Shown here one piece after another: positions 27,731 to 36,915 of a stretch of 64,000 nt of DNA. This stretch comes from Actinopolymorpha rutila (GTDB lineage Bacteria; Actinomycetota; Actinomycetes; Propionibacteriales; Actinopolymorphaceae). A model generated the notes under the pieces. That model was not told where the DNA came from, searched no databases, and worked only from the letters and a program-made list of their open reading frames with translations. How positions within the stretch are numbered: position 1 is the first letter of the stretch; every line of letters begins with the position of its first letter. A program made the translations under genes and the position numbers. The DNA lies in assembly GCF_013407855.1 (NCBI RefSeq), contig NZ_JACBZH010000001.1, forward strand, positions 6,262,001-6,326,000, read 5' to 3'.

Positions 27731-29035
27731 TCACTGGCCGGGCACCTCTGTCGTGGGCCAGGACACCAGCAGCCGTACGGACCGTTTGTCGACGACGTGC
27801 TTTCCCTCGTACGTCCCGGTGTCGTCGGCGCCGCCGGGAAGCGGCAGCGCCTCGACCCGCAGCCGCTCGCCTCCGGGGCGGCCAGCGTCGTCCCACGCCC
27901 GGGCCGCGGTCACCAGCCGGGTGGCCAGTGCGGACCCGTCGGCGCCGTAGCCCCGGACCACCAGCGGCGCCGCCGTCGACCGGTCGTCGGTCCGCGGCCT
28001 CGCCAGCAGCGCGGCACTTCCGTCGGCCACCAGTCCCGAACCCATCGCGGCCGACGGGCCGGACGGGCCGTCGTAGACGACCGGCAACTCCACGGGTCCA
28101 CGTTCGATCGCCTCGGCGCCGGCGTACATCCCACAGCTGTCCGGTTCGGTGAGCGCGAGCCAGCCGAAGAGGCCGTCCACGAGTTCGGGGGTGGTCAGCT
28201 CAAGTCCGGTGGCGATCTCGACCGGAGGCGCGGTCAGAGCCTCCCCCAGCACGTCGACGTCGACCTCGCGCTCGTCGTCGACCGACAACGAGATGCCGGC
28301 GTCCTCGGGCGCACCGATCCGGAGCCGCCGTCCTGGCCCGGCGGCCAGCCCGCGCAGCGGCATGAAGCCGCAGGTGTGCGCCGACCGGCTGCGCCAGCGC
28401 CACCGCGCTCCGGCGTTCCCACCGACTGCGTCGACTGGTTCGAAGGCGATCGACCGCATCACACCCCGCAGGTCCAACGGCACCACCAGCCGGCCGTCAA
28501 CCGCGAGTTGCTCGTACCACGCCGGCGGCAGGTCCCACGCGCCGGCGGTGACGATCATCCGGTCGTACGGCGCATCGTCGGGCACCCCCAGCGCACCGTC
28601 CCCGCACACGACGCGCACCCGCGCGTACCCTGCCGCGACCAGTGCGTCCCGGGCCGCGTCGGTCACGTCGGGCTGCAGGTCGATCGTGGTGACGCTGCCG
28701 GTCGGGCCGACCAGGTGCGCGAGCAGCGCGGCGTTGTAGCCGGTGCCGGCGCCGATCTCCAGCACCCGGTGGCCGGGCCGCACGTCCAGCTGCTCCAACA
28801 TGATCGCCATGATCGCCGGCTGCGAGGACGAACTCGTCGCCGTACCCTCGGCGTCGCGACGGGTGACCACCGCCTCGTCGGCGTAGGCCTCCGCGGCCGG
28901 TACGCCGGGCAGGAACAGGTGCCGCGGCACCGTCGTCAGTGCGTCCGCCACCCGCTGGTCGTGCAGCACGTCGCGCGCCACCAGGTCGGCGACGAGCGTG
29001 TCCCGCAGCGCGCGCAAGTCCGGCTTGACAGCCAC
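27731..29035 (-). CDS. Protein-L-isoaspartate O-methyltransferase-like protein, FxLD-type length
   Basis: 434 residues. The N-terminal ~220 form a PCMT-like SAM methyltransferase (VPRHLFLPG, SQPAIMAIMLEQL, SAM motif VLEIGAGTGYNAAL at 91-104, YDRMIVTAGAWDLP). The C-terminal ~210 residues (GLELTTPELVDGLFGWLALTEPDSCGMY onward) match methyltransferases linked to FxLD lanthipeptides in actinobacteria, which methylate isoaspartate-forming sites. I found no FxLD-like precursor peptide or lanthionine synthetase in the window, so this may be a stand-alone repair-type enzyme. Confidence 0.75.
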   Translation of the reverse strand: MAVKPDLRALRDTLVADLVARDVLHDQRVADALTTVPRHLFLPGVPAAEAYADEAVVTRRDAEGTATSSSSQPAIMAIMLEQLDVRPGHRVLEIGAGTGYNAALLAHLVGPTGSVTTIDLQPDVTDAARDALVAAGYARVRVVCGDGALGVPDDAPYDRMIVTAGAWDLPPAWYEQLAVDGRLVVPLDLRGVMRSIAFEPVDAVGGNAGARWRWRSRSAHTCGFMPLRGLAAGPGRRLRIGAPEDAGISLSVDDEREVDVDVLGEALTAPPVEIATGLELTTPELVDGLFGWLALTEPDSCGMYAGAEAIERGPVELPVVYDGPSGPSAAMGSGLVADGSAALLARPRTDDRSTAAPLVVRGYGADGSALATRLVTAARAWDDAGRPGGERLRVEALPLPGGADDTGTYEGKHVVDKRSVRLLVSWPTTEVPGQ

Positions 29036-29079
29036 TCAGCCCACCCCAGCCAACCTCTCAGTCATCCTCACAGCCCACC

Positions 29080-30039
29080 TCAGGGAACCCGCGCCTCGAG
29101 CGCGTCGTCGCCGGGCGGAAGCTCCGGATCGGCCTCCTCGCGTTCGGCCTGGTCCACGTCGATCCGGTCGGTCCAGCGCGCGTCGGGGTCCGGTTGTGGG
29201 ACCGATGCCAGCAGCAGCTGGGTGTACGGGTGCTTCGGCGTGTGCATGACCTCCGCCACCGGGCCCTGCTCGACCACCCGGCCTCTCGTGATCACCATGA
29301 CGTCGCCACCGACGTAGTAGACGGTGGACAGGTCGTGGGTGATGAACAACGTCGTCATGCCGTAGTCGCGCTGGAAGTCGACCAGAATGTCAAGGAACAG
29401 CTTGCGCACCTGCGCGTCCAGCATGGACACGGGTTCGTCGGCGATGATGAACGCCGGCCGCAGCATGTGCACCCGGGCCAGCATGACCCGCTGGCGCTGC
29501 CCGCCGGACAGCTGGTGCGGGTAGCGACCGAGCACCTGGCCGGGGTCGAGCTTCACCGCCCGCAGCGACTCCTCCATCAGCTCACCGGCCTGCTCCTTCG
29601 ACCGGGTCAGACCGAACTTCCTGATGGCGCTGCGCAGCACGCGGTCCACCCGGTAGACGGGGTTGAAGATGGCGTACGGATCCTGGAAGACCGGCTGCAC
29701 GTTGCGCCGGTAGTCGTCGTACTCCGCCCGCGACAGCTTCGAGATGTCCTTGCCGCCGTAGGTCACCGAACCCGAGCTGGGTGCCTGCAGGCCGAGGATG
29801 ATCCGGGCGATGGTGCTCTTGCCGCTGCCGCTCTGCCCCACCAGGCTGACGATCTGCGGCGGGTCCGAGCGCAACGCGAACGACGTCTCGTGTACGGCGG
29901 TGAGGAAGCCGGTCGCCGAGCCCCGGGCGTGGAACCGCTGCACCACCTGCCGCAGCTCGATGTCCTTGCCCCGCCTGTCACCGGGCCGTGTGTCGCGCGC
30001 CTGGGTGTCCTGCGCCTGGGTGTCCCGCGCCTGGCTCAC
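29080..30039 (-). CDS. Peptide/oligosaccharide ABC importer ATP-binding protein (OppF/DppF type)
   Basis: 319 residues. Walker A VGQSGSGKST (68-77), Q-loop VFQDPYAIFNPVYRV, signature LSGGQRQRV, Walker B AFIIADEPVSMLD, and the oligopeptide-type C-terminal HPYTQLLLASVP. The N-terminal stutter QARDTQAQDTQARDT comes from a 15-bp repeat at 29990-30034. The GTG start at 30039 overlaps the upstream stop by 4 nt (GTGA). Last gene of the SBP-permease-permease-ATPase-ATPase operon. Confidence 0.94.
   Translation of the reverse strand: MSQARDTQAQDTQARDTRPGDRRGKDIELRQVVQRFHARGSATGFLTAVHETSFALRSDPPQIVSLVGQSGSGKSTIARIILGLQAPSSGSVTYGGKDISKLSRAEYDDYRRNVQPVFQDPYAIFNPVYRVDRVLRSAIRKFGLTRSKEQAGELMEESLRAVKLDPGQVLGRYPHQLSGGQRQRVMLARVHMLRPAFIIADEPVSMLDAQVRKLFLDILVDFQRDYGMTTLFITHDLSTVYYVGGDVMVITRGRVVEQGPVAEVMHTPKHPYTQLLLASVPQPDPDARWTDRIDVDQAEREEADPELPPGDDALEARVP
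29990..30034. repeat. 15-bp coding repeat, three copies, N-terminus of OppF-like gene
   Basis: GTGTCGCGCGCCTGG, GTGTCCTGCGCCTGG, GTGTCCCGCGCCTGG at 29990-30004, 30005-30019, 30020-30034; each codes five residues (QARDT-like). Confidence 0.85.
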
Positions 30040-30965
30040 CGCACCTCACTCTCCCTCTGCTGCCGGCCGCCGGGCTGCTGGTTCCTGTGCTGCCAGGGCG
30101 CGTCGCCGATCCGCGGGATCGACTCGATCAGGCTGCGGGTGTAGGGATGCTGGGGCTGTTTGAAGACCTGGCGTACGTCACCCACCTCGACCACGCGTCC
30201 CTCGTACATCACCGCCACGCGGTCGACGAGCTGCGCGTGCACGCCCATGTCGTGGGAGATCACCACCAGCGTCACGCCGAACTGGTCGCGCAGGTCGCCG
30301 AGGCTCTGCAGGATGACCCGCTGGATGGTCACGTCCAGCGCGGTGGTGGGTTCGTCGGCCACCACCAGGTCGGGTTCGAGCGCGATGGACATCGCCATCA
30401 GCACCCGCTGCTTCATGCCGCCGGACAGCTCGTGCGGGTACATCCGGGACACACCGGGGTCCAGGCCCATCGAGCGCAGCAGCCGCGGGATCATCTCGTC
30501 GATCTCGCCCCGCCGCCGGCCGGCGTGTTCGAGGATGACGTCGCGGAACTGGTCGCCCACCCGCATCACCGGGTTCATGGAGTTCATCGAACCCTGCGGG
30601 AGGTACGACAACGCCCGCCAGCGCAGTGCCCGCAGCCGGCGTTCGTCCACCTTGAGCAGGTCGACCGACGGCCCCTCGCTCGGGTGGAAGGCGATCTCCC
30701 CGCCGGCGACGTAACCGGGCGGGCGGAGCAACCGCAGCAGCGACACCGCCATCGTGCTCTTGCCGCTGCCGGACTCACCGGCGATGCCGAGGATCTCGCC
30801 CCGTCGCACGGTCAGGTCCACGCCGTCGACGGCGGCGACGTCACCGCCGGTCGTGCGGTAGTGGACCTTCAGCCCCTTGATCTCCAGCACCGGCCGCTGC
30901 TGCGCGGCGTCCGGCGGCGGAGGGTTCGGAGGCGTCGCGGGTTCGGTCGCGCTGGCCCTAGGCAC
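30036..30965 (-). CDS. Peptide/oligosaccharide ABC importer ATP-binding protein (OppD/DppD type)
   Basis: 309 residues from a GTG at 30965 with GAGGAG upstream; overlaps the preceding permease gene by 8 nt. Walker [19 protein letters not shown] signature, Walker [13 protein letters not shown], and [15 protein letters not shown] at the C-terminus, typical of OppD/DppD. Pairs with the downstream OppF-like ATPase. Confidence 0.94.
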   Translation of the reverse strand: MPRASATEPATPPNPPPPDAAQQRPVLEIKGLKVHYRTTGGDVAAVDGVDLTVRRGEILGIAGESGSGKSTMAVSLLRLLRPPGYVAGGEIAFHPSEGPSVDLLKVDERRLRALRWRALSYLPQGSMNSMNPVMRVGDQFRDVILEHAGRRRGEIDEMIPRLLRSMGLDPGVSRMYPHELSGGMKQRVLMAMSIALEPDLVVADEPTTALDVTIQRVILQSLGDLRDQFGVTLVVISHDMGVHAQLVDRVAVMYEGRVVEVGDVRQVFKQPQHPYTRSLIESIPRIGDAPWQHRNQQPGGRQQRESEVR

Positions 30966-31833
30966 CGGCGACTCCTCTCAGTCGCGGGTTGTAGACCTCT
31001 TCCAACCCGATGTTGCAGAGGTTCAGCGCGGCGAACAGCAAGGTGAGCAACAGGATCGGCGCGACGAACATCGGCCACGCGCCGAGCGTCAGCGCACCGG
31101 TTCCGATCGCGCTGAAGATGATCTTCCCCAGGTCGATGGTCTCGCCCGGCCCGAGCCCGATCACCTCCAGGCCGACCAGCGCGAAGATCGCGCCCAGCGC
31201 GGACGAGGCGAAGCCCACCCCGATGTAGGGAAGCATGTTGGGCAACAGCTCGTAGGCGATGATCTCCAGGTCGCGGAACTTCGTCACCTTGGCGAGTTCG
31301 ACGTACGGTCGCGCCCGCAGGCTCAGCACGTGCGCGCGGATCGTCCGGGCCGCGAAGGGCCAACTGAACACCGCGAGCATCAGCGCCACCTGCGTGATGC
31401 CGACGTTCTTGGTGTACGCCGACAACGCGATCAGCAGCGGGAAGCTCGGCACCACCAGCACCATGTCGGTGAACGTCGACAGCACCCCGTCGACCGCACC
31501 GCCCTTGTATCCAGCGATGAACGCCATCAGCACGCCCACGATGGTGGAGATCACCCCGGCGATCGCGCCGACCTTCAGCGACACCGCGAGGGCGCCGATC
31601 GTCATCGCGAACACGTCCCGGCCGAACTGGTCGGTGCCGAGCCAGTGGGCGGGCGAGGGCACCTGCCACTTCTCGTACGCCGCGATCGCCACCGGGTCCT
31701 GCCCGCCGCCCACCGCCGAGGCGATCAGCGGACTCGCCACCGCGGTGAGGATCAGCAGCACGAGCAGCGCCAGGCCGGTCGTCAACTTCCAGTTGCTGGT
31801 GAGCACGCGCCCCAGGCCACGTACCAGTTTCAT
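30958..31833 (-). CDS. ABC importer permease (DppC type)
   Basis: 291 residues, about six helices, with the DppC N-terminal domain and HWLGTDQFGRDVFAMTIGA, the hallmark of OppC/DppC subunits. The ATG at 31833 sits five bases behind GGGAG; a GTG two codons upstream lies inside that ribosome binding site and is less likely. Confidence 0.93.
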   Translation of the reverse strand: MKLVRGLGRVLTSNWKLTTGLALLVLLILTAVASPLIASAVGGGQDPVAIAAYEKWQVPSPAHWLGTDQFGRDVFAMTIGALAVSLKVGAIAGVISTIVGVLMAFIAGYKGGAVDGVLSTFTDMVLVVPSFPLLIALSAYTKNVGITQVALMLAVFSWPFAARTIRAHVLSLRARPYVELAKVTKFRDLEIIAYELLPNMLPYIGVGFASSALGAIFALVGLEVIGLGPGETIDLGKIIFSAIGTGALTLGAWPMFVAPILLLTLLFAALNLCNIGLEEVYNPRLRGVAGA

Positions 31834-31842
31834 GCCCACTCC

Positions 31843-32904
31843 CTAACGCCAGTACTTGACCCGCGGATCGAGCAGCGGGAGCAGGAGGTCGAGGATGAGG
31901 TTGGCGGTGAGGACCGCGAAGATCGCCAGGTTGGTGACACCCAGGATCGTGTTGAAGTCGAGGATCTGGATGGCGTTCACCAAGGTCGCGCCCAGCCCCG
32001 GGTAGTTGAACAGCTGCTCCACCAGCACGTTGCCGTTGAAGATGAAGCCCAGCGAGATCCCGAACGCGGTCACCTGCGGGAGGTAGCAGTTGCGCAGCGC
32101 GTACTTCGTGAGGATCTTCCGCGGCCGCAGCCCCTTCGCCTGGGCGTAGGTGAGGTAGTCCTCGCCGAGCACCGGCACCATCAGCATCCGGGTGGACAGC
32201 AACCAGCTGAACACCCCGATCACCACGATCGACAGGCTGGGCAGCAGGCCGTACTTCAGCAGGCTGAACACGAACTCCGGTGAGATGCCCGGTGTCAGCC
32301 GGGCGTTGTACGCCGAGCGCGCCGGCAGCCAGGCCAGCTGGTAGGCGAAGACGAACGTCAGGATCAGCGCCAGGAAGTAGTACGGCACGTGCGACAACGC
32401 GATCGCCAGGTTGGTGACCAGGTCTGCACCGGCCTTGCCCCGCCGCCACCCGGCGAGCGCACCGACCAGCAGGCCGATCACCCAGGCCAGCACCGCGGAC
32501 AGCCCGAGCAGGCCGACCGTCCACGGCAGCGCCCGCATGATGACGTCCTGGGCCGGTGTCGGGTAGTTGAGCAGCGACGGCCCGAGGTCCTGCTGGAACA
32601 GCACGCGGTACATGTAGTGCAGGTACTGCGAGAAGAGGTTGCCGTCCAGGCCGAACTCCGAACGGTAGCGCTCGATCACCGCCGCGCTGGCCTGCGCGTT
32701 GTAGACGTAGTTCTGCTGCAGGGTCTGGATGAACGTCTGGATCGGGTCGCCCGGGATCAGCCGGAAGAAGAAGAACGCGACCGTCACCGCGCCCCACAAC
32801 TCCACGAGATAGAGGCCGAACCTTCGGACGGCGTAGCTCGCGAGGGGGTGCGCGGCGAGCCAGGACCGCATCCGTCCCGGCTCGACCGCGACCTCCGAGC
32901 TCAC
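31843..32904 (-). CDS. ABC importer permease (DppB type)
   Basis: 353 residues, GTG start at 32904 overlapping the substrate-binding protein stop by 4 nt (GTGA). N-terminal helix VELWGAVTVAFFFFRLIPGDP is the OppB signature, followed by a ~90-residue periplasm-side insertion (QNYVYNAQASAAVIERYRSEFGLDGN) and the EAA-like cytoplasmic loop YLTYAQAKGLRPRKIL. Confidence 0.93.
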   Translation of the reverse strand: MSSEVAVEPGRMRSWLAAHPLASYAVRRFGLYLVELWGAVTVAFFFFRLIPGDPIQTFIQTLQQNYVYNAQASAAVIERYRSEFGLDGNLFSQYLHYMYRVLFQQDLGPSLLNYPTPAQDVIMRALPWTVGLLGLSAVLAWVIGLLVGALAGWRRGKAGADLVTNLAIALSHVPYYFLALILTFVFAYQLAWLPARSAYNARLTPGISPEFVFSLLKYGLLPSLSIVVIGVFSWLLSTRMLMVPVLGEDYLTYAQAKGLRPRKILTKYALRNCYLPQVTAFGISLGFIFNGNVLVEQLFNYPGLGATLVNAIQILDFNTILGVTNLAIFAVLTANLILDLLLPLLDPRVKYWR

Positions 32905-34748
32905 TTCTTCCCCGTGGGCTGGAGCTTCCCGATCACGAACATGAACTGTCCCCACCAGTTGTTCGGGACCTGGTAGAGGTCGTCGCCGGTCGGCCAGCCC
33001 TTCCAGTACGTCGTGTTGTAGTACGACGGGTAGGCGGTCTGGATGACCGGGATCACCGGCAGCCGCTTGTAGTACTCCGCGAGCGCCTGCTGCATCAGCG
33101 GCTTGGCCTCCGGGCTCTCGGGGTTCATCACCGCGAGCCGCTGGGACAGCGCGTCCAGCTCGGGGTCGTTCAGCCGCACCTCGTTACGCCCGACCGAGTT
33201 GACGCCGATCTTCTTGGCGTACTTCCCCTGCAGGCCGACGTAGAGCTGGTTGGGGTCCCAGGAGACGCTGCACACCCACTGCGAGGAGATGTCGAACTGG
33301 CCGCGCTCGAACTTCTCGCTGTGCACCGAGCCGCTGTAGCTGCGGATGTTGGCGGTGACGCCGAGCTTCTTCAGCTCGCTGACGATGAGCTGGCCGATGA
33401 CGAACTCCGCGCCGTCGACGCCGGACGGCGTGATGACCTCGATGGTGGCCGGCTTGCCCTTCCACATGCGCTTGCCGCCGGCGCCCTTCTTCGCACCCAT
33501 CTCGTCCAGCAGCTGGGCGGCCTTGGCCGGGTCGTACTCCATCTTGTACTTGCCGGCGACCGACGCGACCTCCCACTTGTCGTTGCCGTCGTAGTCGGCC
33601 CAGGGGTACTGGGCGGTCGGCGTCTTCACCGGCCACACCGTCGAGCCGACCTTCTGCCGGTCGATGACGTAGGAGATCACCCAGTGCATGCGGGGGTCGC
33701 CGATGATGCCGCGGGCCGGGTCGCAGTTCAGCCACAGCGCACGCGGGCACGGGTCGTGGAACGGCGTGGTGACGAGGTTCGGGTAGCCCTGGCTGCGCAG
33801 CGACTTCGCGTGCTGCTCGTCCAGCGAACCGACGTCGAACTCCGCTCGCTTGAACGCCTGGCTGGCCGCGTCCTGGGACTGCGCGGTCGACTGGAAGATG
33901 ACGTACTGCACCTTCGGGTAGAACTTGTCCTTGTTCCAGTAGTCGGGGTTCAGCTTCCAGACGAACATCTTCTGGCTGGCGATCGCCTTGTCCAGCACGT
34001 ACGGTGCGGTGCGGATGGGCGGGTTGTCGCGGAACTTCGTCGGGTCCTTGCCCTCCCAGATGTGCTTGGGCAGCACGTCGAACCCGCTGGCGATCGTGCA
34101 GATGAAGCCGTAGTGCAGCCGTGGGTTCGGCTTGGACAGCTCCATGATCGCGGTGTGCGGATCGGGGGTGGAGACGTCCTTGACGAAGTCCTTGAGGTCG
34201 CCGCCACCGCCGAGGAGCTCGGCGTTGTCGCGCATCAGCAGGACGGTGAACTTGAAGTCCTCGGAGGTGAACGGCTTGTTGTCGCTCCACTTCGCCTTCG
34301 GGTCGAACCTGAACGTCAGCGAGGTGAAGTCCTTGTTGTACTCGTAGCCGGTCGCCAGCCACGGCATCAGCTCGCCGGTCGGCAGGTTGAGGTAGAAGAG
34401 ATACTCCCGCCCCACGGTGTCGAAGCCGTTGCCGGCCGCGTTGCCGTTCGGGATCCGCAGGTTGAAGCTGTTGAAGACCTGGTAGTCGACCTGGCCGATG
34501 ACGAGAGTCTTGTTCCGCGGCGTCGGGATGTTCGCCTTGCCGACCGCGGGCTCGTTGTCGGCGCCCTCCGGCTTCTTGCCGTTGCCGGAGTAGCTGCCGC
34601 CACTACTGGAACACCCGCTGAGGAAGCCGCCGCCGAACAGCAGCGCGGCACCGGCGCCGAGGCCGGTCTTCAGCGCGTCGCGTCGGTTCATGAGCTGATA
34701 GCTCAACACCTCTTCGACGTTCTCGAACTTGCGGTCCGACGACTCCAT
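32901..34748 (-). CDS. Extracellular substrate-binding lipoprotein (SBP_bac_5 family)
   Basis: 615 residues. Unusual 20-residue n-region precedes NRRDAL (Tat-like twin arginine), a hydrophobic stretch and lipobox LSGC with Cys46, so lipoprotein export by Tat is likely. Mature domain shows WSDNKPFTSEDFKF and YVDRQK-like segments of family 5 binding proteins (peptides, or oligosaccharides in many actinobacteria). The ATG at 34748 has GGAGGTG upstream; the frame extends to 34892 but that is leader. First gene of the importer operon; ligand not predictable. Confidence 0.92.
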   Translation of the reverse strand: MESSDRKFENVEEVLSYQLMNRRDALKTGLGAGAALLFGGGFLSGCSSSGGSYSGNGKKPEGADNEPAVGKANIPTPRNKTLVIGQVDYQVFNSFNLRIPNGNAAGNGFDTVGREYLFYLNLPTGELMPWLATGYEYNKDFTSLTFRFDPKAKWSDNKPFTSEDFKFTVLLMRDNAELLGGGGDLKDFVKDVSTPDPHTAIMELSKPNPRLHYGFICTIASGFDVLPKHIWEGKDPTKFRDNPPIRTAPYVLDKAIASQKMFVWKLNPDYWNKDKFYPKVQYVIFQSTAQSQDAASQAFKRAEFDVGSLDEQHAKSLRSQGYPNLVTTPFHDPCPRALWLNCDPARGIIGDPRMHWVISYVIDRQKVGSTVWPVKTPTAQYPWADYDGNDKWEVASVAGKYKMEYDPAKAAQLLDEMGAKKGAGGKRMWKGKPATIEVITPSGVDGAEFVIGQLIVSELKKLGVTANIRSYSGSVHSEKFERGQFDISSQWVCSVSWDPNQLYVGLQGKYAKKIGVNSVGRNEVRLNDPELDALSQRLAVMNPESPEAKPLMQQALAEYYKRLPVIPVIQTAYPSYYNTTYWKGWPTGDDLYQVPNNWWGQFMFVIGKLQPTGKK

Positions 34749-35089
34749 CGGGGCACCTCCATGCATACGCCGAACATTGGGACAGTGCGTCGGCGCCAGA
34801 CATCTGGGCACACCGATGTACGCCCACGAGGGGCGTGAAAGAAGAGCGGGATGTAACTGAGGGGCGACTCGGCACTGCGTGACGCCGCCCAAGTAAATTC
34901 CTGCGGACAGGGGGAGTCAACAGCCTGCGCACGGACAGTGGTTGCCAGATCTGGACCTGTGTTCAAGTTTCGAAACCAGGGCCACGGGTAATCCCCGGAG
35001 ACTGGGGTGTCCAAGGTCGGCAACCCGCGAGGCAAACCCCGCAGAAGCCGGGAACACTGGCCGGTACGCATGCAAGCTGGGAGGTTGGC
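34749..35089. other. 341-bp divergent intergenic region
   Basis: No gene supported. Contains the promoter region of the ABC importer (minus) and of the ANTAR gene (plus). Visible items: palindrome GTTTCGAAAC at 34967-34976 and a short CCCC/GGGG hairpin near 34996-35010. Downstream of these an unstructured G/C-rich leader runs to the GTG at 35090. No riboswitch consensus recognised. Confidence 0.5.
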
Positions 35090-35998
35090 GTGTCCCGGGA
35101 ACAACGCATCACCGAGGCATTCGTCGAGTTGGCCGGCACCGCGGTGAACCACGACGACACCGCCGACTTCCTGCGGCTGTTCGCGCAACGATGTGCCGAC
35201 CTGGTGGACGCGGCCGGCGCCACCGTGATGCTCGCCGACGACCACGGCCGGCTCGGTCTCGCCGCCACCTCCTCACCGGCGGTCCGGCTGGCGGAGGTCA
35301 CCGGTCTACGTGTCGGCAGCGGACCCGGCCCGGAGGCCTACGCACTCGGCCGCCCGGTGGCCTGTCCCGACCTGCACGCACCGCCGGAACGCTGGGACCG
35401 TTTCGCCGCCGCCGCCCGCGCCGAGGGATACGCCTCCGCGCACGCGTGGCCCCTGCGCGACCGTGACGAGGTGCTCGGTGCGGTGGAGCTCTACCGCACC
35501 ACGTCCGGTCCATACGACGAACCCGATGCCGAGCTCGCCGGGGCACTGGCCCACGTCGCCGCCATCAGCCTGCTGCGCGGACGCCGGCAACAGCGCGCCG
35601 ACGTGCTCACCCGGCAACTCCAGCAGGCCCTCGACAGCCGGCTGGTCATCGAGCAGGCCAAGGGCGTACTCGCCGAACGCCGCAGCCTCGGCATCGACCA
35701 GGCGTTCGTCCTGTTGCGCGGCCACGCCCGCCGGCACCAGATGCGGCTGGCCACGCTGGCGGGCCAGGTCCTCGACGGCACCGCGGACGGCAGCCTCATC
35801 GGCCACCCGGACCCGCGTACGGCCGGCAAGGGACCAGCACCCGCCGAGTCCGCGCGTACGGCCGGGAGATCACCGGGCGTCCGGCCGCAGCCACAGCCGC
35901 AGTCGCCGCGCACCCAGCCCGCCCGTCCCGGACCCGCCGACCTGGCCAGGCTGAGTGCACGCCGGCCGACCGGACAGCCGCGTCCGGACCGCCCCTGA
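35090..35998 (+). CDS. GAF and ANTAR domain regulatory protein
   Basis: 302 residues. GAF domain ~20-160 (DAAGATVMLADDHGRLGLAATSS, WPLRDRDEVLGAVELYR), ANTAR ~172-232 (LQQALDSRLVIEQAKGVLAERRSLGIDQAFVLLRGHARRH). ANTAR domains bind paired hexaloop RNA hairpins to block termination; the GAF domain likely senses a ligand. The ~70-residue Pro/Arg/Ala tail is disordered. GTG start with GGGAGG upstream. Target RNA not identified here. Convergent with the CofE-like gene. Confidence 0.9.
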   Translation: MSREQRITEAFVELAGTAVNHDDTADFLRLFAQRCADLVDAAGATVMLADDHGRLGLAATSSPAVRLAEVTGLRVGSGPGPEAYALGRPVACPDLHAPPERWDRFAAAARAEGYASAHAWPLRDRDEVLGAVELYRTTSGPYDEPDAELAGALAHVAAISLLRGRRQQRADVLTRQLQQALDSRLVIEQAKGVLAERRSLGIDQAFVLLRGHARRHQMRLATLAGQVLDGTADGSLIGHPDPRTAGKGPAPAESARTAGRSPGVRPQPQPQSPRTQPARPGPADLARLSARRPTGQPRPDRP

Positions 35999-36007
35999 CG
36001 ACAGCCC

Positions 36008-36028
36008 CGCCGGGAAACCCCGCCGGCG
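36008..36028. terminator. Small hairpin between convergent ANTAR and CofE-like genes
   Basis: CGCCGG at 36008-36013 pairs with CCGGCG at 36023-36028, 9-nt loop, in a 30-bp convergent gap. No T-run. Confidence 0.4.
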
Positions 36029-36709
36029 TCAGCTCGACCGGACCACCGCGAACGGCGTACCCGTCAGCCGCTGCCGCATCGGGTTGTCGGCCAGGACCGC
36101 GACGAGCGTCGAGGCCGGCATCGAGCGGGACGAGACCGCACGCACCGAGCCGCCGAAGTCGTTGATGTCCACGATGGCGACGCCCACGCCGAGCCGGCGC
36201 TCGAGGTCGGCGCACACCCGCGCGGCGTGCTCGGGTTCGAACGGCGGGAACAGCAGGTGCTCGTACGGCGGACGGCCGCCGTCGATGTCGCGGGCCAGCG
36301 ACCCGGCGATGCGGTAGAACGTCCCCTTCACCCCGAAGAACCGCCCGACCGCGCCACCCGCCGCCGCGGCGTAGATGCGGGCCCGTCCGGTCCTCCACAG
36401 GACGTACGCCATCTTCTCCGGCACCGACAGCCCACGGGAGCCGGGGCGGGGCCGGACGAACGACGCGAGCAGACGCGCCTCGCGTCCCACCCGTATGTCG
36501 CCGGTCGGCACCCCACCGTCCTCGAGCAGCAGGGCGACCTTCTCGCTGATCGCCACGGTGTCGCCGGGTTCCAACTCGAAGAGGTACTCCGACAGCACCT
36601 CGGCCAGGTCGTCCTTCTCCGTCAGCCAACGGGTCCTCACCGGAAGCCGCTGGAAGGACCGCCCGTCCACGGTGATCTTCGTCCAGGTGCGCGCCGCAGA
36701 AACCGACAT
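36029..36709 (-). CDS. CofE-like (F420-0:gamma-glutamyl ligase superfamily) protein
   Basis: 226 residues from an ATG with GGGGGAGAG upstream. GDTVAISEKVALLLEDGG and the tail segment FGVKGTFYRIAGSLARDIDGG, then VDINDFGGSVRAVS resemble the F420-0:gamma-glutamyl ligase fold, though the family includes many proteins of unknown role. It stands alone, without fbiA/fbiB. An LLM-type oxidoreductase 14 kb away may use F420. Function is therefore only superfamily-level. Overlaps no neighbour; a ~200-bp gap with an AT-rich patch (36785-36810) lies upstream. Confidence 0.55.
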   Translation of the reverse strand: MSVSAARTWTKITVDGRSFQRLPVRTRWLTEKDDLAEVLSEYLFELEPGDTVAISEKVALLLEDGGVPTGDIRVGREARLLASFVRPRPGSRGLSVPEKMAYVLWRTGRARIYAAAAGGAVGRFFGVKGTFYRIAGSLARDIDGGRPPYEHLLFPPFEPEHAARVCADLERRLGVGVAIVDINDFGGSVRAVSSRSMPASTLVAVLADNPMRQRLTGTPFAVVRSS

Positions 36710-36915
36710 GACTCTCCCCCGTCCAGCGCGTCGTCGCCAGGCAAAAGCCAGTCTCAACGCCAGGCAACGCGCCGGTTAAGGGATGAGATCTTTCTAATTT
36801 GTCCGCGCATTCGGGAATCTGCAGGACCGATTCCGTTGCGGCGGTCAGAATGTCGGTTTCCCGGTCCTGGCTCGACGAGCCGGTCGAGATCAGCGGCGTG
36901 ATCAGCCGCGCGTGA

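Noticed and set aside
34977-35089. Possible riboswitch in the leader of the ANTAR gene
   Set aside because: Some short GC hairpins but no recognised conserved core.
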